Assembly (NCBI GenBank): GCA_024364805.1
Contig: CM044502.1
Coordinates: 76,260,411-76,294,743, forward strand
Reading direction: 5' to 3'
Length of the DNA stretch: 34,333 nucleotides
From: Euprymna scolopes
Taxonomy: Eukaryota; Mollusca; Cephalopoda; Sepiida; Sepiolidae
How positions within the stretch are numbered: the first letter of the stretch is position 1; each line of letters opens with the position of its first letter. The position numbers and the translations under genes are program-made. Under the pieces are notes generated by a model. The model was given only the letters and a program-made list of their open reading frames with translations, searched no databases and was not told the DNA's origin. This document shows, in pieces, positions 10,062 through 20,848 of the stretch.

Positions 10062-10415
10062 AGGCCGTATTCTTGTGAAGTATGTGCAGCCTCTTTTTCT
10101 GACAAATTTGCATTGTCTATGCATATATACACACACACTGGAGAGAAACCACATCTTTGTGAATTATGCGAGTCTTCATTTACTCAGATCGGACATTTAT
10201 TTGTACATATGCGAACACACACTGGAGAGAGACCACATTCTTGTGAAGTATGCAGCGCTTCTTTTGCCCAAAAGAGAGATTTGTTGAGACATATTCAAAT
10301 ACACACAGGAGAGAAACCATATTCTTGTGAAGTTTGTGGCTCTTTGTTTACACACAAGTCAAACATGACAGCTCATATGAAAATCCGTATAAAAGAAAAA
10401 TTAGTAATAAAATAA
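10062..10415 (+). CDS. C2H2 zinc-finger array continued, fingers 10-13, same frame after the TAG
   Basis: The frame continues directly from R-P of the linker with no shift and encodes four more fingers, then ends at TAA 10413-10415. Fingers 10-12 keep all Cys and His ligands. Finger 13 has C-E-V-C and the first His but lacks the last His (A-H-M-K-I-R-I), which is common for decayed terminal fingers. The final residues are Lys-rich. Finger spacing stays at 28 residues across the stop, which shows the stop is a point change and not a real gene end. An ATG at 10113 could start a short product, but that start would cut finger 10. Confidence 0.8.
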   Translation, partial: RPYSCEVCAASFSDKFALSMHIYTHTGEKPHLCELCESSFTQIGHLFVHMRTHTGERPHSCEVCSASFAQKRDLLRHIQIHTGEKPYSCEVCGSLFTHKSNMTAHMKIRIKEKLVIK

Positions 10416-10663
10416 TCAAATATTAAATTATTTTTTATACAATTTACAAAATGAGTAGTTCTTGTTAAATATTTGATATTCATTGCACAGGATTGTCAAA
10501 ACTGACTTGAAAAACATTTTTCGATTATTAAAGATTATTGTGAAATGGACGTTTATTTCTGACACAAGCAAAAGTAATGAGGAATCAGTTGAATTAAAAT
10601 AATTTTTCAGATACACTTTCTTATTCGCTTTTTACAATACATAATGTAATTTTAAATTCAAGA

Positions 10664-10667
<4 letters not shown>

Positions 10668-10694
<27 letters not shown>
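10668..10694 (+). repeat. (GAT)9 microsatellite
   Basis: Nine uninterrupted GAT triplets in the 3' flank of the zinc-finger gene. Confidence 0.95.
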
Positions 10695-10818
10695 TTAATA
10701 ATGCTTCTTGATAAAGATAAAATATTAAGGTGTTAACTGTATCTCTACTTTTGGGCAACTCTTTATAAGGAGTTATTTCATAGTTTTATATGACTCATTA
10801 ATGTGGTGATATTCTGTA

Positions 10819-10824
10819 AATAAA
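10819..10824 (+). promoter_or_regulatory. Candidate polyadenylation signal (AATAAA)
   Basis: An AATAAA hexamer lies about 400 bases past the zinc-finger stop. Another overlaps the stop codon region at 10406-10411. In AT-rich DNA such hexamers are frequent, so the call is weak. Confidence 0.25.
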
Positions 10825-11114
10825 TCCTGTGCAATATACTTGTTTTTCATGTGTCTATCAGGCTTATGTGAAATTATAATTTATAAATTGTTTATTTTCA
10901 TCATAGATTCTAATGTGTATGCATCCCTTAAGTCTATTTTTATTACATACAGAGTGGGCAATAATTAAGGTTATGGTTACTTGTTATATTTTAAATATAA
11001 TACAGGGGAAATAAACTTGAAAATGAAGCAGTACTATAAGTTTAAAAATGCAATAATAAATATTAAACGTATAAATAGCAAATTAATTCCTTACATATAT
11101 TATATATATATATT

Positions 11115-11930
11115 TAAAATGTGAACAGAGAATGTCTGTCAGAAACATGTTTATATCTATGAGGTGACGAACTAGTGTTTGATTGATTAAGGACTCAAAG
11201 GTTTTAGTAAAGAGAAGGGGGAGGCTAATGGGGTGATAATTTAGTGGGTTGTTTCGCCAGAATTTTTTAAAATTGGTACACAGAAGCAATTTTCCAGCAG
11301 TCGGTAAAGTAAAATTCACTAAGGCATTTGTTGAAGAGTTTGGAGAGCACCGTAGCAACTTCAGTGGAATATTTTTTTAATAGTATAGCTGGGATAAGAT
11401 CAGACCCACATGCTTTTGAGGTGTCTATATTTTTTATGGCATCACGAACGAGGGAAGGAGTGATTTCCAAATCATCGAGTGTAGTGTTAGTTTGCAAAGG
11501 GAAATTTGGGTGGTTAGTTTAGTCTAAAGTGGAGTTTGAGGCAAACCGACGAGCAAGCAGATTTGATTTTTTCGTTGCCGTGCAGACAATCTCCAAGTTA
11601 TTGAACCTGTGGGAAATTGTTGATTAACCATTATTTACTATGCTGTTATAAATTTTCCAGAAATTGCGAGTCCCCAATTTCTGTGATTCAATGCATTTTC
11701 TAATGACTTCTGAATGCCTTGCTCTTAGCTGTGGCTGCTTTATTCTTACAATTATTTCTAGCTTCTACAAACTTTTGTCTATTCGTATTGGACTTATCTG
11801 AAAACTTGTGGAATACATGCTGCCTTTGAGCAATGGCAGCTGCACAATCAGAGGTGAACCATTATGAAGTGTGAGATTTGCTAAAGAATTTTGAAGGTTG
11901 AAGGTTACATCTTTAGTAAGGGTGGTATTT
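11115..11930 (-). mobile_element. LINE family B, fragment covering linker and start of reverse transcriptase
   Basis: On the minus strand the pieces run in order. A post-endonuclease linker (F-T-S-D-C-A-A-A-I-A-Q-R near 11870, then R-K-C-I-E-S-Q-K-L-G-T-R-N-F-W near 11700) precedes a reverse-transcriptase N-terminal part (S-K-A-C-G-S-D-L-I-P-A-I-L-L-K, W-K-I-A-S-V, then S-L-P-L-L-F-T-K-T-F-E-S-L-I-N). Several frame breaks and stops are present. Both the catalytic region and the 3' tail are missing, so this is an internal fragment and not a simple 5'-truncated insertion. It ends beside a short TA run at 11098-11113. Confidence 0.75.
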
Positions 11931-12897
11931 AGAATACAATTTTTAAAGATTTTTATTGCGAGAATGAGAGCAACGAGTGCAAGTGCTAAGTAATAATTAG
12001 TTCTAAGCAACAGCCTTCTAGCGGTGGAAAGTTCAATCCTCAGCAAGTGTGATACTAAGAATACAATTGCAAGAACAAATTATATTTGTTGATCAAATAA
12101 GATTCTGTACAGTAGTTAAAATAATTCCAATAATCTAAAATAAAGAAGCAGTTCTAGTTGTATGTAAAGTGTCGGTTCGAAATTTTCTAAAGATTCCTGA
12201 GTTCAACATAAATATTTACAAGTTCAACAAGAATTAAATGGGTGGAAAGAGTTGCCAAAACACTGTGAGAATAAATTTGAAGATGAGTGACAGTTATTTA
12301 TAAATTCAAGGATCAAGCAAATCAAAAGATGTCTTGGTTTATGTACGACTGATAATCACTTTGTATGTGAATTATACATTGAACCAGACTCTATCTAACC
12401 TCATGATCGGACTTCCTCGTTAGGAGAAATCAATGTATGCAACAAAATTAGACTCAGTATTGATCGACACTTAGTGCTTGATTACTCTTACATGCTTTAT
12501 ATTATTCACATGTTAATAATGGCACGAGAAGGAATAACTGAATACGTGTGTATAGAACAAGAAATTCTTTATTGGCTATTGACTGACTTCTATAAGTAGG
12601 GTTAGTATGGAAGTAAAAGGATGCGGTCAATTCAAAAGAGAAATAGTGGGCAAAGGGATATAACTCCTGTTTTACTTTATACAACATCAGCTGTTTATTA
12701 TTTTATTTATTCTTTTTTATCGTTGATTTGTATATTATTACTTGTCTTTACATGGTATCTTAATTCTTATTCTTTTTTTTTTGTTTGTTTTTCTACTGAT
12801 TTGTTATGTGTATGTTGTGGTGTTCTACTGTTTTATTCATTTATAAATTAATACGATACAATACCCATTCCCCTCTGCCCCGCAAGGTGTTTGTTTA
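11931..12897. other. No gene seen
   Basis: AT-rich sequence. The left part may include further decayed LINE sequence but no motif was secure. From about 12870 a short piece (GCAAGGTGTTTGTTTACATT) resembles the family B LINE tail. Confidence 0.4.
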
Positions 12898-13023
12898 CAT
12901 TAAACATTTTGCAGTTTGGTGACATAAAAGTAATTCACACTAAAACGTGCATACTTCTGTAAGTGAGGATTAGTATTGACTTGAATGTCTCTAATTGTAA
13001 TATATAGAACACATCTAATTTTT
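12898..13023 (+). repeat. ~125-bp direct repeat, copy 1
   Basis: Matches 13575-13700 at roughly nine bases in ten, including the shared stretch CATAAAAGTAATTCACACTA and the stretch TTGAATGTCTCTAATTG. It has no coding capacity. Both copies lie next to family B LINE-tail sequence, copy 1 on its left and copy 2 on its right. Confidence 0.75.
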
Positions 13024-13574
13024 CTACTTATCCCAGATAAGGAATGGTTTAAATCTGTGACATGTGTTGGAGGCTCCTTGTAGTTTTTATCCTTTTTTTA
13101 ATCTTTTTTTAGAAATTCACTTACATTTATGAAAGAATTAAATTACCTAAAACTTAAATAACTAAAAAATTATTATCATTATCTTTGTACTTTTCTTTGC
13201 ACAACAAAATATGATTCGTTCTTGTCCAGAATTCACCCTATGTAAAAACAAAAAAAAAATTCTGTGACGTACACAGCCGTGACAAAATGAAAATATCATA
13301 TTCCAAAATTGATGTAAATTGATCAAGTAGTTTTATTTTTATATAAGAAAATAAAATTTTATCCATATCCGAAGAGTGACTGTCCCATCCACCATTTTGA
13401 AAAGAATGATAAGAAACAAAAAAAGATAACTCAACAAAATTCATACTTACCAGATTTATTTTGCATAGCTTACGAATTCCTATTAATCACTTAAAAATAA
13501 TTTTCTTTTCTCTGTTAATTTAGGTGGAATTCTCGACAAGAAATGCATGTTTTATTTCATGGTATACACACAGA
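13024..13574. other. No gene seen; contains a short dispersed repeat
   Basis: AT-rich. A stretch at about 13290-13340 (ATATCATATTCCAAAA, then TAAATTGATCAAGTA) resembles 2110-2155 near the first inverted repeat, so the two sites share a short dispersed repeat of about 45 bp. Confidence 0.45.
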
Positions 13575-13700
13575 TATTTAATAAACATTTGGCGATTTGG
13601 TGGCATAAAAGTAATTCACACTAAAAAGTGCATACTTCTATAAGTGAGGATCAGTATTGGCTTGAATGTCTCTAATTGCAATATGTAGAACAAATCTAAT
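13575..13700 (+). repeat. ~125-bp direct repeat, copy 2
   Basis: Second copy of the 12898-13023 sequence, about 680 bp away in the same orientation, passing directly into a family B LINE tail at 13705. Confidence 0.75.
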
Positions 13701-13704
13701 TTTA

Positions 13705-14050
13705 TTTTACTTATATTCACTGCAAACAAAGCACATTGCCACCAAGACGTAATGAACTACTGTGAATTAGGAATCATGCCTACAGGGACACTCTAAGTAG
13801 GGAGTGGGACAGCAAGGTGTTTGTTCACATTACCAGTGAAAGTGTAGGATTTTGGGGATTGTTGGATCGCTCTGGGTTATTTACATTGATGTGGCAGAAT
13901 GTAATAAGTTTATCAGAGCATATTCGATTGATGTACTTGCAAAACAAGCACAAATATGCAATATTGTGGTAAGGATTTAGGGGCTAGTGTTTAATATCTA
14001 ATGTGGGACTTATTAGAATAAAGTCTTTTTTGGACTCTCTCTTACATGCA
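13705..14050 (-). mobile_element. LINE family B, decayed 3' portion
   Basis: The plus strand runs ACAAAGCACATTGCCACCAAG, later CAGCAAGGTGTTTGTTCAC and ATCAGAGCATATTCGATTGA, in the same order as the antisense of the copies at 7905-8330 and 18060-18500. The open frame is lost. Internal segments have been deleted relative to those copies. Confidence 0.6.
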
Positions 14051-14109
14051 GGGGCTAATGGTTAGTGAACTGGCTACGGTACTGCAACACTACTTCCTGC
14101 ATAAGTGAA

Positions 14110-14365
14110 TGATTTCGTTTTTTACTCATATTTATCCTAAGCGAGGCAAATTGCCACTAAGATGTAAACGGCTACTGTAAATGCAGACCATGTCTATAGA
14201 GACACTAAGTAGATAGCTCAGCTGCAAGATGTCTATTTACAGTACATTTAAACTTCTGCATGTTATTATATTCAGAGAAGCAGGAAACTGATGGAATTTC
14301 AAAGTCTAACACTTCAAGGGAAGAAACAATTTTAGTAGAAGGCTCTGTAGCATTCACAGACGTCT
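14110..14365 (-). mobile_element. LINE family B, second decayed 3' portion
   Basis: AGGCAAATTGCCACTAAGATG and, further on, CTTCTGCATGTTATTATATT and GGAATTTCAAAGTCTA align with the antisense tail and C-terminal coding end of the copy at 18041-18300. This is a separate insertion from the neighbour at 13705-14050, because the tail begins again. Confidence 0.6.
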
Positions 14366-15215
14366 ACACGCAATATGAAAACAGTAGTATGAAGAATTCA
14401 AATAATGCAACCTTTCGTATAATTTTTAAGATCTATGTGTGTAAACTTTTAGAACAAGAGTGACTATTTATCTTTAGTGTTGTTTTTTATTTTAATGACA
14501 GAAATAGCTATAAAGATACCAAAATATGTTAATTAGATGACAAAATAAGTTTCTATCGAATCTTTCAGACTACTGTTCTTATTTTGAGTAATGTTCTCAC
14601 AACGTGTTGGCATATATAACCTCCAACCTCTCTTAGGTGTATCTGATCAAACTTGGGGATACATATATTGTAAGAATAACATGCAAAACGAAAACAGTAG
14701 TTTAGATAATTCAAATTATCAATTGTTATTTTAAAAGTTCAGAAGAATAAGTGAGTAAAATAATACATTTTAGAATTCAATCTCAATGATACAATGTGCT
14801 AGTTATAAACACTTTGTAATTTGCACATTTTAATTTATCATTCATGGCTTGAGATAGAGATACATAAAATCTAACTGCATAATTAACATATTGCATAAGA
14901 AATAAATATGCTTTCTAATGAAAGTAAAATTTTAAAGTTTAACCAACTTTTGAACTACTCTGTATAAGAAATGTCTTCATAGTTTCCAATTACCCACTAA
15001 GTCTGTATTATTTGGATTATTCAGACTTGTCTTGAGTATTATTAATTTTTGTTGATGTAACCACTGAACCCCTTTAGCTGTATTTTGTCGAACCCGGATC
15101 TCTGCAACTAGAACTTCTTATTTAATCCATGGAGGTAGCATTCTCTTGTTTTCATTTGTGGATACTTCAAATTTTAAAAGGTTAAATGGCTGGTCCACTC
15201 AAAGAAAAAGGATAA
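14366..15215. other. No gene seen
   Basis: AT-rich sequence without recognisable coding similarity. It lies just ahead of the endonuclease remnant of the family A LINE. Confidence 0.4.
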
Positions 15216-15219
15216 CAAG

Positions 15220-17575
15220 GGGAGGTCCTGTCATGATTATCGATTGTTAATGAACCAAAAATTGTTTATGAACCTACCCATATGCCTGACACTGACTGAC
15301 AGTATGTAAGTCTCCTTGACTTTTTTCTTACAACTTGCCCGGAATTGTGCTTATACTCTGTTTGTCTCCATTGGGATGTTCTGATCATTCAGTTGTCTCG
15401 GTTAAAATAAAAACGAAATGTAATTAGTCTTCAGATGTACCTCTCCATCATATTGTATGTCAATACTCTATGACTGATTGGGATAACTTTTATACATTTA
15501 TATCAGATATACATCTGCATTCTATATTTAAAAAGAATTTCTTCTATAGTATCTGACATGACAGAATGGTTAATTATCGGTATAGACCACTTCATACCTT
15601 CCTAGAAATTCTAGCAAAAGCTTAATAGCCAGCTGTGGTTCACTCCAGAATGTGCCACTACGATTGTGCACAGAAACCACTATTTCCATTGCTTTAAATG
15701 AAACAGATGTCATGAAACTAAAGCCACTGTAAAAGAGTAATAAAGAATGCAAGAGATTTGTCTGCTTAGTATGTTAAGTTTATCGCAACTAAGCAGTAGC
15801 TTCGTTCTCACCAGTTTTTGCAAATAACAAACAGGGTCATGAATGGACCGGAGATAGTTTCATCAACATCTGACAAAGTAAAACATTTTGTCAAGAAATA
15901 TGCAGTTAATTCTATTCATTTCGACCATGGCTGCCTACATACTATATTTCCTCCTATGACTAAAAGTATGTTATGCGACATACAAATATCTGTGCATGAT
16001 GTTGCCAAGATTATCAAAGATCTTTATTCCAGTAAAGCAATTAGCCGCAATGGCATTCCAATCATAATGCTAAAAGATCTTCAATCTTCCATACTTAGAA
16101 AGCTATTCGAAGGTTGCCTAAAAGAGAAATGCTTCCCAATACCCTGGAAAACTTCATTAGTCTGCCCCGGATTTAAAAATTCCGGAGATCGATCATCTGC
16201 ATCTCAATGCAGACTAATCAGTCTTCTGTGTCCCATGAGTACGTTGCTGAAATCTATGATGAATAGAGAAGTGGTCAACCACCTCAGCAGAAATAACCTA
16301 CTCAGTGACATGCAATATGGTTTTCGTTTTGCTAGATCTACAACGGATGTGCTAACTGTAATATCACACAGGATTAGTGAATCTTTCGCCAGAGGCTTCG
16401 TTTCTAGACCAATAGCCCTTGACATATCCAAGACTTTTGATAGAGTATGGCATAAAAATCTACTTCACAAGATTTCCAGCTATTCCATAGCTGGAAATGT
16501 CCTCTCAGTTATTAAATACTTTCTCTCTGATAGTTAGTACTCGTTAATGAGCAGAAATCAGAAGCTCATAATATCAATGCTGACGTCTTTGAGGGTTCCA
16601 TCTTACGTATCTCCATCAATGATCTCTCACATTACATTCTTAAATCATTCGTAGACATTTATGCAAACTATACAATCTATAACAGCACTTCAAAGCTAAC
16701 AATGACCAAGATCTTTCTGATTTTATCTCTTCTGATCTTAAGCAAATTGCTGGTTAATTTTAATGCTTATAAAACCAAGCTTCTCTCTTTTCATCATAAT
16801 CGCTCTCTAATTTGGCTTCAATTGAAATTAATGGCTCTTGTCTTGGGAAAGCACCATGTCTTGACAAGCTACTGGGACTGACCTTCACTCCTGATGTGAA
16901 ATGGAACACACACATCAAATCTGTTGCCAAGATCGCTAGAAAATGGTTGAATCATTCTACCACTCTAGTGGGCATCTCATTATATCTATCTGTATAAGAG
17001 CAAAGTACATCCTAGGATGGAGTACTGTCACTATATCTGAACAGGAGCTCTTGAGCGTGCCCTATTAGCCTTGATAGAGTTCAAAATTGGCTTTGAAACT
17101 TAGTAGCTAATGCTCTTTTCTCTTCTTTGCAACCTCTTTTCCACAGAAGAGACGTTACAACTCTGTCTCCGCTCTGTCATTATTTTCATGTTAAATGCTC
17201 GTCTGAGCTCCAATTTATAGTTGCCTCTTGCCAAATATTTTGCAAAAAATACAATCGACTAGCTACAACCACTATCAACAGTTTCTCCCACTTTCTATTT
17301 GTGCCAAATTCTTAATGCAGATTCCATGAACAAAGTTTCTTTCCTAGAACTGTCCACCCGTGGAACGCTGTTCCACTGGCCTGCTTCTCAGATGATTACA
17401 ATATGGAAATCTTCATGCCCAATGTAAGAAAGTTCTTGTTAAGCTGTCGCCTTAATACAAATTCTACTACATCTGTACCTATTGATTACTACACTAACAC
17501 TTTACATTCATAAACCCTTATCCTCGAGTGGCCTTTAGGCTTTGATAAATGGGTACTCCCTTTTAAAAAATACAT
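15220..17575 (+). mobile_element. LINE family A, long decayed copy (endonuclease end, reverse transcriptase, 3' tail)
   Basis: This is the longest LINE here, a non-LTR retrotransposon of the Jockey/CR1-like type. The end of an endonuclease domain is visible near 15320-15420 (F-F-L-T-T-C-P-E-L-C), a linker near 15580-15700 (S-Q-L-W-F-T-P-E-C), and then an open stretch of 239 residues at 15818-16537 with reverse-transcriptase motifs (I-P-I-I-M-L-K, C-R-L-I-S-L-L-C, Y-G-F-R-F-A-R-S-T-T-D-V-L-T, L-D-I-S-K-T-F-D-R-V-W-H-K). The catalytic site near 16660 reads Y-A-N-Y in place of Y-A-D-D. C-terminal pieces run to about 17450. The tail at 17510-17575 (CCCTTATCCTCGAGTGGCC) matches the tail of the copy at 20849-22683. 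Many breaks make it inactive. Confidence 0.88.
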
Positions 17576-17716
17576 ATTATAGAGTAGATTCTCTATCGCT
17601 TATTATATTGAACCTAATATATAGCAGTGAGATAAATATGACTTTGATGCCAGCAGCCATAATTGAAACTAAAGCATACAACTCTCTACCCTCATTCCTT
17701 AGCCCGTGAGCCATAT

Positions 17717-17717
<1 letters not shown>

Positions 17718-17807
<90 letters not shown>
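17718..17807 (+). repeat. Compound (AC)n(AT)n microsatellite
   Basis: About 14 AC units (17718-17746) run straight into about 30 AT units (17747-17807). Open frames through it are artefacts of the repeat. Confidence 0.97.
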
Positions 17808-17810
<3 letters not shown>

Positions 17811-17944
17811 TCACCTCTTGTCTCTTTTTTAAAAGATGGAATCGCCCAATCGTCAAAGACAAGATTCAAGTAAGGCCACAAAGATGGCCGTACAGTCCAC
17901 AGAGTTTTATTATTATGCAGATTATCTGGAAAAAGGAGTTGATT

Positions 17945-18040
17945 AATTTCATTTGCAGAGTAATATTATAATAATAAAGACACTCAAAATTTTGAACATC
18001 ATTAATAAAGAATTTTAGTATATTTGCAAATAAGTAGTGT
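17945..18040 (+). repeat. Upstream repeat unit of the second zinc-finger block, left of a LINE
   Basis: CAGAGTAATATTATAATAAT and TTTTAGTATATTTGCAAAT resemble units at 6340-7400 in the first block. It is separated from the rest of the series by the LINE at 18041-19405. Confidence 0.5.
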
Positions 18041-19405
18041 CATTTTTTATTACATTTTTACCCCTAACAAGGCAAATTGCCACTTTGGTGTAGGGGACTA
18101 CTATCAGGGGCAACAACTACTGTGGTACTATGTAGGGATTTAGGCAGCAAGGTGTCGGTTCACGTTACACTTGAACTTCTGCACGTCAGTACTGTTGGGG
18201 AAGCAGGGATCTGGAATGGAATTCCAAAGTCTAGCGGTTCTGGTGAAGAAACTATTGGAGTAGAAAGATCTTTTACATCTAGGGATCTCTACAGTGTGGG
18301 TGTGGGATTTAGCAGCCTCTCGGTTTTGTCGAGGGTGCTCACGTCGTGGGGGCACAAGCGATTGCAGTTCGTCAGAGCATTCACCACTAAAATACTTGTG
18401 GAATAGGCAGAGGGATGCAACATTTAATCGATGGGACAGAGGCTGAAGCTTAGATGCTGGTTCAGGGCCTATCAGGTTTGCGACTCTCTTTTGAACCTTG
18501 TCAAGGAGCGAGAGACTAGTAGCAGATGCACCAGCCCAAATGTGACAGCAGTACTCTATACATGGGCGAATGGTGGCTTTATAGAGGTACAAGATACTTT
18601 CGAGTGTTATTAGTTGTTTAGCACGGTAGAGAGACCACCTTTCTTGGAGCGGCCCTCGCAATGCCTTCAATGTAATTGTTCCAACTCATGTTTTCTGTGA
18701 ACGTTAGACCAAGGAGTTTGAAAGATGTACTCTCAGATAAAGAGTCGTTGGCCATTGCTATAGATGGTAAAGAGGGTTTCTTGTAATTATTGGATGAAAT
18801 TAGTTTAGTCTTGGCGGCATTGAATGTGACCAACCATTTTTGTCCCCATTCGACTACAGATTGGAGGTCTTCCTCTAGTGTTTCTGCCATTTCTTTAGAA
18901 ATGCGTTCATTCGTCTTCCTGTTGTGCCTGTTATAGAGTCTGCTGTCATCAGCATATATACCCATCCCAGAGGCAATCTTGTCGGGGAGGTCATTTATGA
19001 ATATCAGGAACAGTAGAGGTCCAAGGATAGACTCCTGGGGCACTCCCGCATTTATAGAGGACAACCTGGATTTTTCTCTTATCTAAGAAGGATTTAATTA
19101 TGTTAAGTATTCTACCAGTGATATCGTATGATCTAATTTTCCTGAGGAGACCCTCATGCCATACCCTGTCAAAAGCCTTAGATATATCTAGATCTAACGC
19201 TCTGCCCTCCCCCGCTTTGTCCAGTGAATGGTATATACGTTCAGAGATTATAGTGAAGATGTCTGCTGTGGAACGAGTTTGTCTAAATCCATATTGTTTG
19301 TTAGTCAGAAGTTTAGCATCTGTAAGGTGATGGACTAGAGCATGGTTAATTATGGTCTCAAATATTTTGGCAAAAAGTGGGAGGAGGCTAAATGGGTCAT
19401 AACAA
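18041..19405 (-). mobile_element. LINE family B, 5'-truncated copy with catalytic reverse-transcriptase motif
   Basis: On the minus strand this carries S-L-L-P-L-F-A-K-I-F-E, Y-G-F-R-Q-T-R-S-T-A-D, L-D-I-S-K-A-F-D-R-V-W-H-E, then G-V-P-Q-E-S-I-L-G-P and F-I-N-D-L-P, the catalytic Y-A-D-D (residues 37-40 of the 148-residue frame 19064-18618), and the C-terminal region ending Q-K-F-K-C-N-V-N. There are two frame breaks, near 19050 and near 18640, so it is inactive but well preserved. The 3' tail ends at an A-rich run near 18041. The right edge lies where CTTTACAAATTCTAAGC resumes the upstream repeat series. It is the reference copy for family B in this window. Confidence 0.88.
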
Positions 19406-20613
19406 CTTGATTGATTCTTTACAAATTCTAAGCGTGTTTCTAATGTGGTCTCTTCAAAAATAATACCCGTATTCATGGAGTTTTCATTGTAATATTAAAG
19501 GTCTTCTTCTCCATGTATTGGTTTTGAATAACACTGGATTTCAAATCAAATGGTGTTAAAGGTAGAAATTTAAAGAATTAAAATCAGGTCAAGTAACTGG
19601 ACAATATTTTCTGACCATCAAAATACCTGCTTAGGTTTTTGCGTATAAGTATAAAAAACCCTACTCGTTATAGGTTGATTTTCATCACTAATTAATTTCA
19701 GTTAATTTCTCATAAGGTACGTTCATGATCACCTAAATAATTGCCTCTTGACAAAGTTCATACTTGTTGCAAATTTGTCACTTATCACATACAACTTTGC
19801 TAAATTATGATTTACACTATATTTGTGAATTATTTGCTTTACAAATCGACGATTTTAAAATAATTTCTACAAATATATTTTTAAAATTCTCTCCTATTTT
19901 GCAGCTTTTACAGTAAAAAAAAAACAATTTCAAACAGATAATTTGAATATTGTCAATAATAATTTATGTGTACTTATTAATATATAGTCGCTTCAATATT
20001 TGCCGGGGGACAAAAATTAAACATGTTATTAAACTAGTTCTTTCACAAATAAAATTTTTAATGTAAATAAATATAAAATTCATGGAAATTTTTTCTGTAT
20101 TTGCAGATTCTTCATCAAACAAGAATTGTATTTAAGCGAATCTTCATCTTTGTGACTGGAACTATTGAATAAAATATATTTGCAAATTTTCTGATGTGAA
20201 AATCCTGAAAGGAAATAATCCTAATGATGTGGACGTGTATGAATATTTTTATTGGGACAAATTACATGAAAAGGTTTTGTTGAATGTATATTTATTCGTA
20301 TATTCAGAATTATCTTGTTAAAGTCTTGATAATATGAAATCAAATAAAATAATAAAAAATATATTTCATCAAGTAAATTTTCATAAAAAAGAATATAGGA
20401 AAATAAACAGAAATAATGTGAGAAATTATCTGACATTTTTTACTAAAGTTTTAAAAATTGGCATTGGATAGAAGCCATATATTTTCTTTTTAAATTCTCG
20501 GAAATATAAGACCCAAGTACAATAACTTAAAGATATATTTCATCAATTAAATTTTTAATAAAATAGAAAAGCAGAAATCCTAGTAAGAAATTATCTGATA
20601 TAAAAAGAGAATG
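19406..20613 (+). repeat. Duplicated upstream region of the second zinc-finger copy
   Basis: The stretch 20059-20310 aligns with 8768-9020 of the first block over about 250 bp, including AAATAAATATAAAATTCA, the acceptor-like CTGTATTTGCAGATTC (AG at 20105-20106) and GTGTATGAATATT. The stretch 19730-19930 resembles the repeat units at 6700-7750, with an end motif at 19866-19925. Identity is only moderate, so the duplication is not recent. Confidence 0.65.
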
Positions 20614-20848
20614 TCAAAACATACACTACGACTCTGAAAATTTTTTCTGGAAAGAAGCCGTATATTTCTGAAAGTCTGATTCTCTTGCTTCAATAAATAT
20701 GAATAAAATAAAACATGCCGGAAAGAAATCACATTCTTGTAAAGTATGTGGCTCTTCTTTTATACGGAAATCCACTTTGCTAAAACATCGATGTTCACAC
20801 AGCACAGAGAAATCATATTCCTGTGAGATTTGTGGATTTTCTTTTTTT
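20614..20848 (+). pseudogene. C2H2 zinc-finger paralogue, 5' part (finger 1 and half of finger 2)
   Basis: The ATG at 20614 lies at the place of the 9186 start, but the frame is broken before finger 1. From about 20680 the finger frame reads S-D-S-L-A-S, against S-D-S-L-I-S in the first copy. Finger 1 (H-S-C-K-V-C-G-S-S-F-I-R-K-S-T-L-L-K-H) is complete. Finger 2 starts (S-C-E-I-C-G-F-S-F) and is cut at about 20848 by a LINE whose A-rich tail appears here as a T run. The rest of the array resumes at 22684. The first copy of the gene lies about 11 kb to the left in the same orientation. Confidence 0.82.

Larger units (their letters stand above)
10416..11110. other. 3' flank of the zinc-finger gene, no further gene seen
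   Basis: AT-rich sequence that probably contains the 3' untranslated region. Apart from the GAT microsatellite and the candidate polyadenylation signal, nothing was recognised. It shows no similarity to the sequence after 23186, so the duplicated block ends near the stop codon. Confidence 0.45.

Noticed and set aside
12175-12190. GTCGGTTCGAAATT as a B box of a tRNA-derived SINE
   Set aside because: No A box at the right distance and no A-rich or repeated tail.
17836-17946. A 36-codon open frame starting M-E-S-P-N-R-Q-R as a possible first exon
   Set aside because: It has no counterpart in the first zinc-finger block and no splice signal, and short open frames are expected by chance.
17663-17971. 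Open frame with His-Thr and Ile-Tyr runs
   Set aside because: It is a reading of the AC/AT microsatellite; the same applies to the frames across 29800-30005 and 32343-32418.
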